The notes: generated by a model not told the origin, from the sequence alone. 64,000 nucleotides of DNA from Methylobacter marinus A45 (GCF_000383855.1 NZ_KB912877.1:1687185-1751184); one strand, 5' to 3'; counted from the stretch's first letter, positions 26,163 through 34,625 are shown. Numbers and translations are program-made.

Positions 26163-26966
26163 TTATGGTTTTTTATAATTGCCCAGCCAATTCATGATGC
26201 GGTCCAGCCTGTTCTGGAATTCATCGGACTTGATCGGCTTGGTGACGTAATTCGTGCAGCCGGCCATGACGCCTTTCACTTCATCCAACGGCGAGGTTCT
26301 GGCCGACAGCATGATGATCGGCGTTTTCTTCATGCCGGCAAGTTGCCTGATCCGGCTGCAGGTTTCGTAACCGTCCATGCCCGGCATCATGACATCGAGA
26401 AAAATGAAGTCGTAGGCGGTTTCGGCCGTCATGGCCAGGGCCTGTTCGCCGCTCTCGGCGAAATCGATGCGCAACGGCAGCGAGGCTTGCTTCAGTTCCA
26501 GCGCGACGGTCTTGCGCATCAGCTCGCTGTCGTCGACGACCAGAACGGCGTAGGCGTAAGCCGCATCCCTGGCGCGCTCGGCATCCGCCTGGTAGCTGCC
26601 GGCTTCAGGCGCCTGTTCGCCTTCGCTATAGGACTGCCGGTTCCGGGCCGGAATTTCGACCTGGTCGAGCACGCGTATGACCCGGGTCGCCAGCAACAGG
26701 CCCTTGATATGGTAATCGGACCCTTCCGGCTTGTCGGACTGGCCGACCGTCACGACCGGGGTTTCGGGGGGCATGGTCTCGATAAGGTGTTTATCGTCCA
26801 ACACGGCCTGCTGGTCGATATCGACTATCAACAGATCGGTCCGGTCGGTCAGTTTCGCAATAGAATAAGTGCGCTCCCGGTTGCCCGTCGCTTGAAAAAT
26901 TTTCTCGAGTTTTTCGGCCTTTTTTTCGGAAAAACCGCGCAACCCCACTTTCAAGTTTTTTGTCAT
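26163..26966 (-). CDS. PilG-like response regulator with extra N-terminal domain
   Basis: The 267-residue protein has a C-terminal receiver (AVLVVDDSELMRK, phospho-Asp in FIFLDVMMPGMDGYE, Lys in YVTKPIKSDE). About 130 N-terminal residues look like a degenerate receiver fold (LLIVDIDQQAV, TPVVTVGQS) without a full acidic pocket, followed by a Glu/Gln-rich linker. Classical PilG is about 135 residues, so the fused N-terminal half is unusual. It is the first gene of the operon and should receive phosphate from the ChpA-like kinase and promote pilus extension. Confidence 0.75.
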   Translation of the reverse strand: MTKNLKVGLRGFSEKKAEKLEKIFQATGNRERTYSIAKLTDRTDLLIVDIDQQAVLDDKHLIETMPPETPVVTVGQSDKPEGSDYHIKGLLLATRVIRVLDQVEIPARNRQSYSEGEQAPEAGSYQADAERARDAAYAYAVLVVDDSELMRKTVALELKQASLPLRIDFAESGEQALAMTAETAYDFIFLDVMMPGMDGYETCSRIRQLAGMKKTPIIMLSARTSPLDEVKGVMAGCTNYVTKPIKSDEFQNRLDRIMNWLGNYKKP

Positions 26967-27142
26967 TATTGTCTTGCCTTAACATGGTTGGTCCTGAACG
27001 GTCCTGCTCCCAGGAGCCGAGAGATTACCAATGCCGTGTGACAGATTTGTTACAATCGCTTCCCGGTTCAGGCTGAATTTCAAAAATGTGAACCAGGCAC
27101 GGTTTTTGTCACTGGCAGGTGGCAGTCGCGCAAACCCATAAC

Positions 27143-27262
27143 AACCACGAAGAGCACGAGGGGTACGAAGAAAATAGAAAACTTCGGATTCTACGTGTCG
27201 CATAGAGACGCCTGCTTTTGCTCTTCGTGGAAAAAATTCCCTGACCGTTACGTAACATCAGT
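27143..27262. repeat. Degenerate CACGAAG repeat and single GCGTAACATCAG-like end
   Basis: An incomplete CACGAAG hairpin (27143-27233) without its terminal inverted repeats is followed by CGTAACATCAGT (27251-27262), which resembles the right end of the ACTGATGTTACGC family. Together they form the region upstream of the MFS gene. Confidence 0.5.
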
Positions 27263-27277
27263 CTATAAGGTATCTTC

Positions 27278-28510
27278 ATGTCACAATCCCTGAGCGGGTT
27301 CGGCGCGCTGCGCCATCGTAATTTCACCCTGTACCTGAGCGCGCGGTTGCTGGCCACGATCGCCGTGCAGATGCAGACCGTCGCCGTGGGCTGGCAGATT
27401 TATGCGCTCAGCGGCGATGTCATGGATCTGGGCCTGGTCGGCCTGTCGCAGTTCGCGCCCTTCGCGGTGCTGATTCTGATCGCCGGGCAGGCCGCGGACC
27501 AGTGGGACCGGCGCTGGATCATCACCTTGTGCTTTGTCGTGGAAATGCTCTGCGGCGTGCTGTTGCTGGTATTCTCGCTGTCGGGCCTGGAAGCGGTCTG
27601 GCCGGTGTTCGCGGTCATGGCCCTGTACGGCTCGGCGCGCGCGTTCATGATGCCGGCCAGCCAGGCCATCGTGATCAACCTGGTGCCGGCCGAGCGCTTC
27701 GGCAATGCCGTGGCATTGAGTTCCTCGACGTATCATGTCGCCGTGATTCTCGGCCCCACGCTGGGCGGACTGTTGTATCTGGCCGGACCGCAGACGGTTT
27801 ATGCGATTGTTGCCGGCCTGCTGGGGCTGTCGGCGCTTCTGGTGCTGCTGATCCGCACCGACAGGAAGGCGGCGGCCGGGCGTGAGCCGGCGTCCTGGCA
27901 CACACTGCTGGAAGGCCTGCGCTTCGTGCGCGCCAAACCGATCGTGCTGGGCGCGATTTCGCTGGATCTGTTCGCCGTGCTGTTCGGCGGCGCGGTTGCG
28001 CTGTTGCCGGTCTATGCCCGCGATATCCTGCATATCGGCCCGCATGGTCTGGGCCTGCTGCGCACGGCGCCGGCCGTCGGCGCGGCGCTGACGGCCGTGG
28101 TGCTGGCCTGGTGGCCCATTTCCCGACAGGTCGGACGCTGGATGTTCGGCGGCGTGGCGCTGTTCGGCGCGGCAACGGTTGTGTTCGGCCTGTCGCACAA
28201 TTTTTACCTGTCCCTGCTGGCGCTGTTCTTGATAGGCGCCGGTGACATGGTCAGCGTCTACATCCGTCACATGCTCGTGCAGCTGGAAACGCCGGATGCG
28301 ATCCGGGGCCGCGTCAGCGCCGTCAATTCGGTATTTATCGGCGCCTCCAACGAGCTGGGCGAATTCGAATCCGGCATTACCGCGGCCTGGTTCGGGCTGG
28401 TGCCGGCCGTGGTCATCGGCGGCGGCGCGACGCTGGCCATCACCTTCTTATGGATCTGGCTGTTTCCGCCGCTGCGCCGCATCGACCGCTTCCCTCACGC
28501 GCAGCGCTGA
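27278..28510 (+). CDS. MFS transporter (EntS-like, MFS_3)
   Basis: The 410-residue protein has about twelve membrane helices. It starts GALRHRNFTLYLSARLLATIAVQMQTVAVGWQIY, a typical opening of the EntS/MFS_3 exporters, and has the loop motif GQAADQWDRRW. It should export a small molecule such as a siderophore or drug by proton antiport; substrate unknown. Start at 27278 lies 16 bp after a repeat end. A convergent PAP2 gene is downstream, separated by MITE copy C. Confidence 0.87.
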   Translation: MSQSLSGFGALRHRNFTLYLSARLLATIAVQMQTVAVGWQIYALSGDVMDLGLVGLSQFAPFAVLILIAGQAADQWDRRWIITLCFVVEMLCGVLLLVFSLSGLEAVWPVFAVMALYGSARAFMMPASQAIVINLVPAERFGNAVALSSSTYHVAVILGPTLGGLLYLAGPQTVYAIVAGLLGLSALLVLLIRTDRKAAAGREPASWHTLLEGLRFVRAKPIVLGAISLDLFAVLFGGAVALLPVYARDILHIGPHGLGLLRTAPAVGAALTAVVLAWWPISRQVGRWMFGGVALFGAATVVFGLSHNFYLSLLALFLIGAGDMVSVYIRHMLVQLETPDAIRGRVSAVNSVFIGASNELGEFESGITAAWFGLVPAVVIGGGATLAITFLWIWLFPPLRRIDRFPHAQR

Positions 28511-28534
28511 GCACGGGCCGGAAATGTACTGCGC

Positions 28535-28704
28535 ATACGAGACTGTGAAAGTATTCAATTTAAAGGATTTAACCACGAAGGACACGAAGAGCACGAAGTT
28601 TTAAGCTTTTGATTAACTTAATTTTTTCTTCGTGTCCTTCGTGATCTTCGTGGTGAATAAGGCTTTTTATGACGTTTTTCACTAATTCTTTCACAGCCTC
28701 ATAC
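28535..28704. repeat. CACGAAG-type palindromic MITE, copy C
   Basis: The ends are TACGAGACTGTGAAAG (28535-28550) and CTTTCACAGCCTCATA (28688-28703). It is inverted relative to copies A and B and nearly identical to B. It lies between two convergent genes, where a long palindrome could also serve as a two-way terminator. Confidence 0.8.
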
Positions 28705-28705
28705 G

Positions 28706-29332
28706 CTATCCGGCCCTGATGCCGGGCGCGCTGAAAAGCTGCCGGGTGCCCAGCACCCATAGCAGCGCCAGGACCACGCCGCCGATCACATCCGAGGGAT
28801 AATGTACCTGCAGGTAAAGGCGCGACAGCGCGACCATGACGGCAATCGGCGCCGCTACGGCGATGAACCAGCCCATGGCCCGCGCATCGAGCCGCCTGAT
28901 TATCAGGCAAAGCGCGAACACGAACGCCGTGATCTGCACGGTATGGGCACTGGGAAACGAGGCATCCAGCGGCAGCGCTGCGATATGGGGGTAGGCATCC
29001 GGCCGCGCGCGCTGAAACAGGTATTTGGCCAGACGCGCGACAAGGCTCGCGCCGCCCAGGCTCAACGCCAGAAACCAGGCTTCGTCCGGATGGCCGCGCC
29101 GGATCAGAAGCCATGCCAGAACCGCGGTCAACGGCGCCAGAAAATAAAGCGACCCGAAGTCGGTGATGAACAAAAACAGCCGATCCAGCCAGAGGGTTCG
29201 AAGCTGCGCGGCATGGGACAGAATGACCTGATCCCATGAGGACGGCGCGGCGCTGAAGCGCTCGATGATGAATAACAGCGCTACCATGCCCAGCCACAGG
29301 ATCAGGATGGTCGTCAGTTTCGATAAAGTCAT
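28706..29332 (-). CDS. PAP2-family membrane phosphatase
   Basis: About 208 residues and six membrane helices. The three PAP2 signature blocks are present: KYLFQRARP (KxxxxxxRP), FPSAHT (PSGH-type, with Ala) and SRLYLQVHYPSDVIGG (SRxxxxxHxxxD). The His residues form the active site facing the periplasm. Likely substrates are lipid phosphates such as phosphatidic acid or undecaprenyl pyrophosphate. The start at 29332 follows AAGGCGATGTAT at good spacing; the frame is open to 29377. Confidence 0.87.
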   Translation of the reverse strand: MTLSKLTTILILWLGMVALLFIIERFSAAPSSWDQVILSHAAQLRTLWLDRLFLFITDFGSLYFLAPLTAVLAWLLIRRGHPDEAWFLALSLGGASLVARLAKYLFQRARPDAYPHIAALPLDASFPSAHTVQITAFVFALCLIIRRLDARAMGWFIAVAAPIAVMVALSRLYLQVHYPSDVIGGVVLALLWVLGTRQLFSAPGIRAG

Positions 29333-29628
29333 ATACATCGCCTTGGTCGGAAGAAGCCATGGACGCCGGTCGCGCATGGCTGTGGCTGATTATAGCCGGA
29401 GCCGGGAGGCCCGTTGTGGTTTGATGCCGGCGCGCAATCGATTGTTCCGGTGCCCGAAGCCGATCCGGCCCGCTTATGTACGCAAACGCACAGACCGCGC
29501 TTGATAGGCTGTGTATTTTCGTTATCCGGTGGTGTTTGCCGCGTTGCCGACGGGACAGGAGGCCGCAGCGCTTACGGCAATATCACGATTGAAAGCTCGC
29601 TCATCACGGTTTCCGGATACAGAAACAA

Positions 29629-30081
29629 ATGGACAAACTGAAAAAGCTGGAGCGCATGGCCTGGCTGCTCGATAATTCCTTCCGCATTCCGGGCACGTCC
29701 ATTCGAATGGGCCTGGACAGCCTGATCGGCCTGATTCCTGGCATCGGCGATACGACGGGCGGGATTTTATCCAGTTACATCATCTGGCAAGCCGCCAGAA
29801 TGGGCGTCCCGCGGGTCGTGCTGATGCGCATGGGCGTCAATGTCGTGTTCGAAACGCTGCTCGGAGCCGTGCCGCTGGTCGGCGACATCTTCGATATCGC
29901 CTTTAAGGCCAACCAGAAAAACGTTCAGTTGCTGAGCAACTACTACCAGTCCCCGCAGGCGTCCGTCGAAAGGCATACCGTTTCAATCGTGCTCATAGCG
30001 GCGGCCATCATTGCCGTCATCGGGCTGGTCATCTGGCTGACGATCAGGCTGCTGGCCTGGCTGATCAACGCCATCGGCTGA
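29629..30081 (+). CDS. DUF4112 membrane protein
   Basis: The 150-residue protein matches DUF4112: MAWLLDNSFRIPGTSIRMGLDSLIGLIPGIGDTTGG, a middle stretch ending VGDIFDIAFKAN, and a C-terminal membrane helix pair. Function is unknown in the family; it is a small inner-membrane protein. It stands alone. Confidence 0.85.
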   Translation: MDKLKKLERMAWLLDNSFRIPGTSIRMGLDSLIGLIPGIGDTTGGILSSYIIWQAARMGVPRVVLMRMGVNVVFETLLGAVPLVGDIFDIAFKANQKNVQLLSNYYQSPQASVERHTVSIVLIAAAIIAVIGLVIWLTIRLLAWLINAIG

Positions 30082-30134
30082 ATCGACTCCGATTTGCCGC
30101 CGTTACGTTTTATTCGCCGCGATCCATTCTATAA

Positions 30135-30294
30135 TTATTAGGACTTACGCGGTTTGCCTGATCATCCTCCGAAACAAGCGGGTTTAAAACCTGTGGGGAC
30201 GACTTCGCCTAAAGCGCCTACTGTTGGCAGTCGCCTTTTATCTGAATGGGCGACTGAAGTCGCCCCCACAGGCTTGCGTAAGTCCTGATTATTA
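30135..30294. repeat. 160-bp element with AGGACTTACGC inverted ends
   Basis: The ends AGGACTTACGC (30140-30150) and GCGTAAGTCCT (30276-30286) are perfect inverted repeats, extended by AT-rich symmetry outside. The interior holds GGCGACTGAAGTCGCCC, shared with the 19.5-kb region. It lies upstream of the CDF gene. Confidence 0.65.
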
Positions 30295-30362
30295 AGCCCG
30301 CGACAGGCCATCGGGCGCTGTTGGCCCGTCGTTCCCTATAACCCAACCCGGCAGCAACATCC

Positions 30363-31265
30363 ATGTCACATTCCAATTCAACCACCGCTGTTTTCTATGC
30401 CCTCGCGGCTAATTTAGGTGTCGCAATCGCCAAGACCGCGGCGGCTTTCTGGACAGGGTCGGGCTCGTTACTGGCCGAGTCCATCCATTCCTTTGCCGAT
30501 TCCGGCAATCAGATACTGCTGCTGATCGGCATGAAGCGCTCGCAAAAACAGCCCACCGCGCGCCATCCGATGGGATACGAGCGCGAGGCCTATGTCTGGT
30601 CCATGATGGTCGCGATAACGCTGTTCACGGTCGGCGGCGTGTTTTCGGTGTACGAAGGCTGGCTGCGCTATACCACTCCCCACGAAGTTGAAAATGCCGG
30701 TGTCGCGTTTCTGATCCTGCTGGTGGCGGCCGGCCTGGAATGGCTCTCGCTGAAAGGCGCGCTGGCGGCCCTGCAGGCGGAAAAAGGCGAGCGCACGCTG
30801 TGGCAGTGGTTTCAGGAGACGCACTCCAGCGAATTGATGGTCGTGACCGGCGAGGATCTGGCGGCCCTGGCAGGACTGGTCATCGCGCTGGTCATGCTGA
30901 GCCTGACGATAATCACCGGCAACACCGCGTTCGATGCCGCCGGCTCCATGCTGATCGGCCTGTTGCTGATCGGCGTCGCGGCCCTTGTCGGCCGGGAAGT
31001 GCACTCATTGATTGTCGGCGAAAGCGCCGACAGCATTCGCGACAGCATCAAAGACTATCTGGAGCAGCAGTCGTGCGTGGTGCGGGTGCTGAACCTGTGG
31101 GCGATCAACCACGGCAACAGCGTCATGGTCACGATCAAAGCCGAACTGACGCCCGACATGGCGGTCGCCGATGCCGTGCGTGAAATCAACGCCATGGAAA
31201 GCCGGATCAAGGAAATCCACCCGCGCGTGCAGTGGACATTTTTCGAGATTGATAATGCGGATTAG
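30363..31265 (+). CDS. Cation diffusion facilitator (CDF) family transporter
   Basis: The 300-residue protein has about six membrane helices and a C-terminal cytoplasmic domain. The CDF signature is in SLLAESIHSFADSGNQILLLIG, with the acidic/His metal site (HSFAD) and a second site in GEDLAALAGL. It should move Zn, Fe, Mn or Co out of the cytoplasm in exchange for protons. Substrate cannot be told from the visible residues. No regulator adjoins it. Confidence 0.88.
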   Translation: MSHSNSTTAVFYALAANLGVAIAKTAAAFWTGSGSLLAESIHSFADSGNQILLLIGMKRSQKQPTARHPMGYEREAYVWSMMVAITLFTVGGVFSVYEGWLRYTTPHEVENAGVAFLILLVAAGLEWLSLKGALAALQAEKGERTLWQWFQETHSSELMVVTGEDLAALAGLVIALVMLSLTIITGNTAFDAAGSMLIGLLLIGVAALVGREVHSLIVGESADSIRDSIKDYLEQQSCVVRVLNLWAINHGNSVMVTIKAELTPDMAVADAVREINAMESRIKEIHPRVQWTFFEIDNAD

Positions 31266-31352
31266 GCCGGATAATGGCTTTAACAATCAGGTTTCAATTG
31301 AATCTGGGATTGATTGGCTGAATGCGACACGTTGCAGTCTTTCAATCGAATT

Positions 31353-31614
31353 ACTGATGTTACGCGGACAATTGACTCAGGCGCCGGCAGGGGCTGATTC
31401 GGTCAAAAAACTTCCTCCGCCATTCCTTCAAGCCTAAGGCCGTCCCTGTGGGAGCGATGCCTACATCGCGACTTGCCGGGTGGTATTGAATCGCGATGTA
31501 GGCATCGCTCCCACTACTGCGGTTGCCCCCATTTAAAAACCCGGCCGGTCAGGGGAACAATGCCCATGTTCGACGTTGCGGACGGCATGACCCTCTGTCT
31601 GTGCGTAACGTCAG
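31353..31614. repeat. 262-bp repeat element, empty-site copy
   Basis: The ends are ACTGATGTTACGC (31353) and GCGTAACGTCAG (ending 31614). It is nearly identical, in reverse orientation, to 51532-51798. A perfect 23-bp stem (31448-31470 with 31492-31514) is built from GTGGGAGCGATGCC arms. It lacks the 17-bp TACCC-GGGCATAAA unit that the 51.6-kb copy carries; the empty point is between 31461 and 31462. Confidence 0.75.
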
Positions 31615-31713
31615 CGAATTATTTGAATGGCGACATTTAGTCGTATAGCAGCTATTTGCTGAATAGCTTGGGCAAGTTCGTTATAAATGCCTTGAAGTTA
31701 TCTGGATCTGTTT

Positions 31714-31812
31714 ATCGTGAAAATTACGTATGTTATCCCTTTTAGAACCACAACGTTTTTAGAAAATATTGTTTTGATGCTGAGGTCCAGTATGTAAGAT
31801 GTGCAGACTTAG
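31714..31812 (+). repeat. Left part of a ~115-bp repeat split by the IS1380 element
   Basis: The segment from CGTGAAAATTACGTATG to CAGACTTAG, plus TTAGGGAATCACTTGTTAG at 33395, equals the uninterrupted repeat at 38739-38853 (about 80% alike by eye). The insertion element entered at TTAG. Confidence 0.65.
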
Positions 31813-33394
31813 CCCGGATATTTCATAAAAAAAGCGGGCAAATCCCGTAGAGTTCGATAAAATTCAGTTGCTTAGATTGAATTTGAACAAGGATTTGCCC
31901 GTGCCAAATTGTACCGCAGCTCAAATAGATTTTCCTGCCTTTAAACGCCGCAAAATACAAGCCCAATTCAGCGGCGGAGCCATCACCAGTGATGGTGGTG
32001 TGCTGTTGTTAAGAACCATTGACCAACAGCTCCAGTTAACCCAACGGATTGCGGAACAGATGCACGATCCCAGGGATCCTGAGCGCATCCGGCATCCGGT
32101 AGTCGACTTGCTGCGACAACGGGTTTATGGTCTGGCCTGCGGCTATGAGGATTTGAACGATCACGATACACTCCGAAACGATATCGCCTTTCAGACGGCC
32201 GTGGAAAAGGATCAGGCATTGGGTAGCCGCTCCACCTTGTGCCGGTTCGAACAGCGGGCGGACCGAGGCTTGATGTGGCGGATGCATGAGGAACTACTGG
32301 CGCAGTTCATCGCCTCCTATAAGACGCCGCCGAAGTCCCTCATTCTGGATTTCGACGCCACCGATGATCCGGTTCACGGTGAACAGCAAGGGCGTTTTTT
32401 CCACGGTTATTACCGGAATTACTGTTTTCTGCCCTTGTATGTCTTTTGCGGTAATCAGTGCCTGGTCAGCTATTTGCGCCCCAGCAATATTGACGGGGCC
32501 AAGCACAGCTGGGCGATCCTGGCCTTGCTGGTCAAACGCCTGCGTCAGGTCTGGCCGGACGTTCAGATTATCTTCCGTGGCGATAGCGGCTTTTGTCGGC
32601 ATCGGATGCTGAACTGGTGCGAGCGGAAGGGCGTCCGCTATATCGTTGGTTTGGCCAAAAACCAGCGCTTGAAGCGTTTGAGTCAACCCTGGATTGAGCA
32701 AGCCCGGACACAATATGAGGCAACACAACAGAAACAACGCGTGTTCACCGATTTGCACTATAAAGCCGGCACCTGGCGATGCCGGCGCCGAGTCATCCTC
32801 AAAGCCGAACACATGAGTCAAGGCAGCAACCCGCGCTATGTCGTGACCAACCTGGCAGGCGAGGCGCAAACGCTTTACGAACAAGTCTATTGTGCCCGAG
32901 GCGAGATGGAAAACCGGATTAAAGAGCAACAACTGGATCTGTTTGCCGACCGCACCAGCTGCAGTCTGTGGTGGCCGAACCAGTTCCGCCTGCTGCTGTC
33001 GACGCTGGCCTATACGCTGATCGAGGCCCTTCGCCGGATCGCCCTGAACCATACTGAACTGGCGCAGGCCACCTGTGCCACCATTCGCCTGAAACTGTTT
33101 AAAATCGGCGCCGTGGTCATCCGCAATACCCGCCGTATTCGGCTGCTGCTGAGCAGTCATTATCCCTTCCAATCCTTGTTTCGATCTGTCTGCCAGCGCC
33201 TGTGCCCTGATTAGCACTCGGTAAGTGCTGTGCCCGGCACGCTATAAACAACGGGGTAAGGGGGAGCTGTGCCTGAAAATCGGCAATCAACCCTGAAAAC
33301 AGCCCGTTGAACTTCTCCTCCAAAAAATATCAGTCGTTTCTGGTCGTCGAGTGCCTCTGAGGGGCGGCTTCATGGGGCTGATGAAATATCCGGG
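31813..33394 (+). mobile_element. IS1380-family insertion sequence with TTAG target duplication
   Basis: Terminal inverted repeats are CCCGGATATTTCAT (31813-31826) and ATGAAATATCCGGG (33381-33394), perfect over 14 bp. The direct repeat TTAG flanks both sides (31809-31812 and 33395-33398). The length of 1582 bp and the 4-bp duplication fit the IS1380 family. The single transposase gene is complete, so the element is probably active or recently active. Confidence 0.9.
31868..33214 (+). CDS. IS1380-family DDE transposase
   Basis: The 448-residue protein has FSGGAITSDGGVLLLR at its start, a family hallmark, and the DDE residues in ILDFDATDDPVHG, IIFRGDSGFCRH and YCARGEMENRIKEQQ. The C-terminal FADRTSCSLWWPNQFRLLLSTLAYTL block is also typical. 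It cuts and rejoins the element ends. Start at 31868 or at GTG 31901 is possible. Confidence 0.93.
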   Translation: MLRLNLNKDLPVPNCTAAQIDFPAFKRRKIQAQFSGGAITSDGGVLLLRTIDQQLQLTQRIAEQMHDPRDPERIRHPVVDLLRQRVYGLACGYEDLNDHDTLRNDIAFQTAVEKDQALGSRSTLCRFEQRADRGLMWRMHEELLAQFIASYKTPPKSLILDFDATDDPVHGEQQGRFFHGYYRNYCFLPLYVFCGNQCLVSYLRPSNIDGAKHSWAILALLVKRLRQVWPDVQIIFRGDSGFCRHRMLNWCERKGVRYIVGLAKNQRLKRLSQPWIEQARTQYEATQQKQRVFTDLHYKAGTWRCRRRVILKAEHMSQGSNPRYVVTNLAGEAQTLYEQVYCARGEMENRIKEQQLDLFADRTSCSLWWPNQFRLLLSTLAYTLIEALRRIALNHTELAQATCATIRLKLFKIGAVVIRNTRRIRLLLSSHYPFQSLFRSVCQRLCPD

Positions 33395-33442
33395 TTAGGG
33401 AATCACTTGTTAGCTGAAATTGGTAAAAGGAGCATTTGAGAA

Positions 33443-33638
33443 ATGTATGATTTTGAATGGGATGAAAACAAAAATAATATAAACCGTGCTAAGCATAAAA
33501 TTGACTTTATGGATGCAATACAAGTCTTCTTTGATGAACGGCGCCTAAGTAAACTCGACAGGGAATACTATCAGAGTCATATCAGCACGAAAGGCGAACA
33601 AGAAAGAGCGTGCGACATATGAACGTGGAATATTTTGA
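33443..33638 (+). pseudogene. brnT: brnT toxin gene with frameshift and internal deletion
   Basis: The first frame encodes MYDFEWDENKNNINRAKHKIDF and continues DAIQVFFDERR, the BrnT N-terminal half. It ends early at 33622. In the next frame, from 33579, ISARKANKKERATYE follows: this is the BrnT C-terminal motif, stopping at 33638. About 25 central residues are missing between them. BrnT is a RelE-fold ribonuclease toxin, so this copy should be inactive. It starts 45 bp after the IS1380 element. Confidence 0.8.
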
Positions 33639-33656
33639 TTTTTAGGAGGTTAAATC

Positions 33657-33845
33657 ATGGCCATTAAGAAAATTTCTGCTGAAGAAGTTAAGAAGCTAAA
33701 GGGCAAAACCAACTGGCAAGAGGTTGACGAGATTACCGACGAGGAAATCGAGGATGCAGCAAAAAGTGATCCGGATTCAGCATTGCCCACAGACGAAGAG
33801 CTGAAGCAGTTCAAACCAGTCAAGAAGAAAAATGAGGAAAAATAA
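33657..33845 (+). CDS. BrnA-like antitoxin, short form
   Basis: The 62-residue acidic protein follows AGGAGGTTAAATC. It has the BrnA N-terminal signature KTNWQEVDEITDEEIEDAAKSDPDSALPTDEE. The C-terminal ribbon-helix-helix DNA-binding part of full BrnA is missing: the protein ends after a Lys-rich tail. It could still bind a toxin but probably not its promoter. It lies 18 bp after the broken brnT gene. Confidence 0.65.
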   Translation: MAIKKISAEEVKKLKGKTNWQEVDEITDEEIEDAAKSDPDSALPTDEELKQFKPVKKKNEEK

Positions 33846-33847
33846 AC

Positions 33848-33931
33848 ATGGCTATAAAGAAAGTTAGTAGTACAGAAGCAAGAGAGTTGAGAAATGATGA
33901 ATTAGCCAGGTTTCGGAAGGGAAACCGATAG
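33848..33931 (+). pseudogene. 27-residue remnant, partial duplicate of the brnA-like start
   Basis: The frame reads MAIKKVSSTEARELRN and matches the start of the preceding gene (MAIKKISAEEVKKLKG), then stops after 27 residues. It begins 2 bases after the brnA-like stop. It looks like the head of a second, lost antitoxin gene or a tandem duplication. Confidence 0.5.
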
Positions 33932-33945
33932 CATTCAACTGGTAT

Positions 33946-33993
33946 CAGGACCGTAGGTGCGATTACGTTGCGCTAATCGCACCTACGGTCCTG
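33946..33993. repeat. Perfect 20-bp inverted repeat hairpin
   Basis: CAGGACCGTAGGTGCGATTA (33946-33965) pairs perfectly with 33974-33993 around an 8-nt loop CGTTGCGC. No T run follows, so it is not a classical intrinsic terminator. The GTAGGTGCG arm also occurs at 51.34 kb. It sits 27 bp before the next gene. Confidence 0.75.
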
Positions 33994-34019
33994 CACAAGA
34001 GGAATAATAGAATCGAGAC

Positions 34020-34478
34020 ATGGCGCTGGAGCACATAAAAAACTTCATACCGGTCACCCCTAGACTGGCCACCGCGGGCCAGCCATCCGAAAGCCAGTTG
34101 CGAGAGGTTGCTGCGGAGGGATTCGAGGTCGTCATTAACCTCGGCCTGCTTGATCCGCGGTATTGCCTGCCGGATGAGGCGGGCCTGGTGCAGTCGTTAG
34201 GGCTTGAGTATCACCATATCCCAGTTAACTTTCAGGCGCCGCAACGGGAAAATCTCCAGCAGTTTTTTTGGCTCATGAATGCCGTCCAGGGCAAGAAAGT
34301 TTTCGTTCACTGCGCGGCAAATAAGCGCGTTACCAGCTTCATGGCGTTGTATGGCGAAGCCAGGCTTGGCTGGTCACGCGAGAAGGGCAATGACTTCATG
34401 CGTCGCATATGGCAGCCTGATGAAGCGTGGGCATCATTGATCGCACTTGTTCGGCAAGAACGAGAGAGGAATAGCTAA
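34020..34478 (+). CDS. Protein tyrosine phosphatase-like (DUF442-type) protein
   Basis: The 152-residue protein has the dual-specificity phosphatase-like fold of the BLH/DUF442 family: RLATAGQPSESQLREVAAEGFEVVINL, then the P-loop VHCAANKRVTSF. The Cys and Arg are separated by four residues instead of the canonical five, as in related proteins of this family, so true phosphatase activity is uncertain. The attC-like site at 34474 overlaps its stop codon, which suggests that it was acquired as an integron cassette. Confidence 0.75.
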   Translation: MALEHIKNFIPVTPRLATAGQPSESQLREVAAEGFEVVINLGLLDPRYCLPDEAGLVQSLGLEYHHIPVNFQAPQRENLQQFFWLMNAVQGKKVFVHCAANKRVTSFMALYGEARLGWSREKGNDFMRRIWQPDEAWASLIALVRQERERNS

Positions 34479-34528
34479 CCATCGGCTGGAGCCAGCACCG
34501 CTGGCGCGGCTCAGACGCATCGTTGAAC
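34474..34528 (+). other. attC-like recombination site
   Basis: The site runs from GCTAACC (R''-like, overlapping the stop of the preceding gene) through GGAGCC...GGCTC (L-box-like pair) to GTTGAAC (R'-like, fits GTTRRRY). Length is 55 bp. Resemblance is by eye; the first box departs from consensus. Confidence 0.45.
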
Positions 34529-34625
34529 AACTGCTTTCTATATTGCAGCCGCCATTTTGCTGACATTCTTGAATGTCTCTGGTTGGCCGGTTTTGAGCCT
34601 ACAACTGGCTATGCTGGCACAAAAT

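Noticed and set aside
27281..28270. Minus-strand open frame of 329 codons
   Set aside because: Antisense of the MFS transporter; Gln/His/Arg-rich low-complexity product.
33946..33993. Strong hairpin considered as an intrinsic terminator
   Set aside because: No T run on either side.
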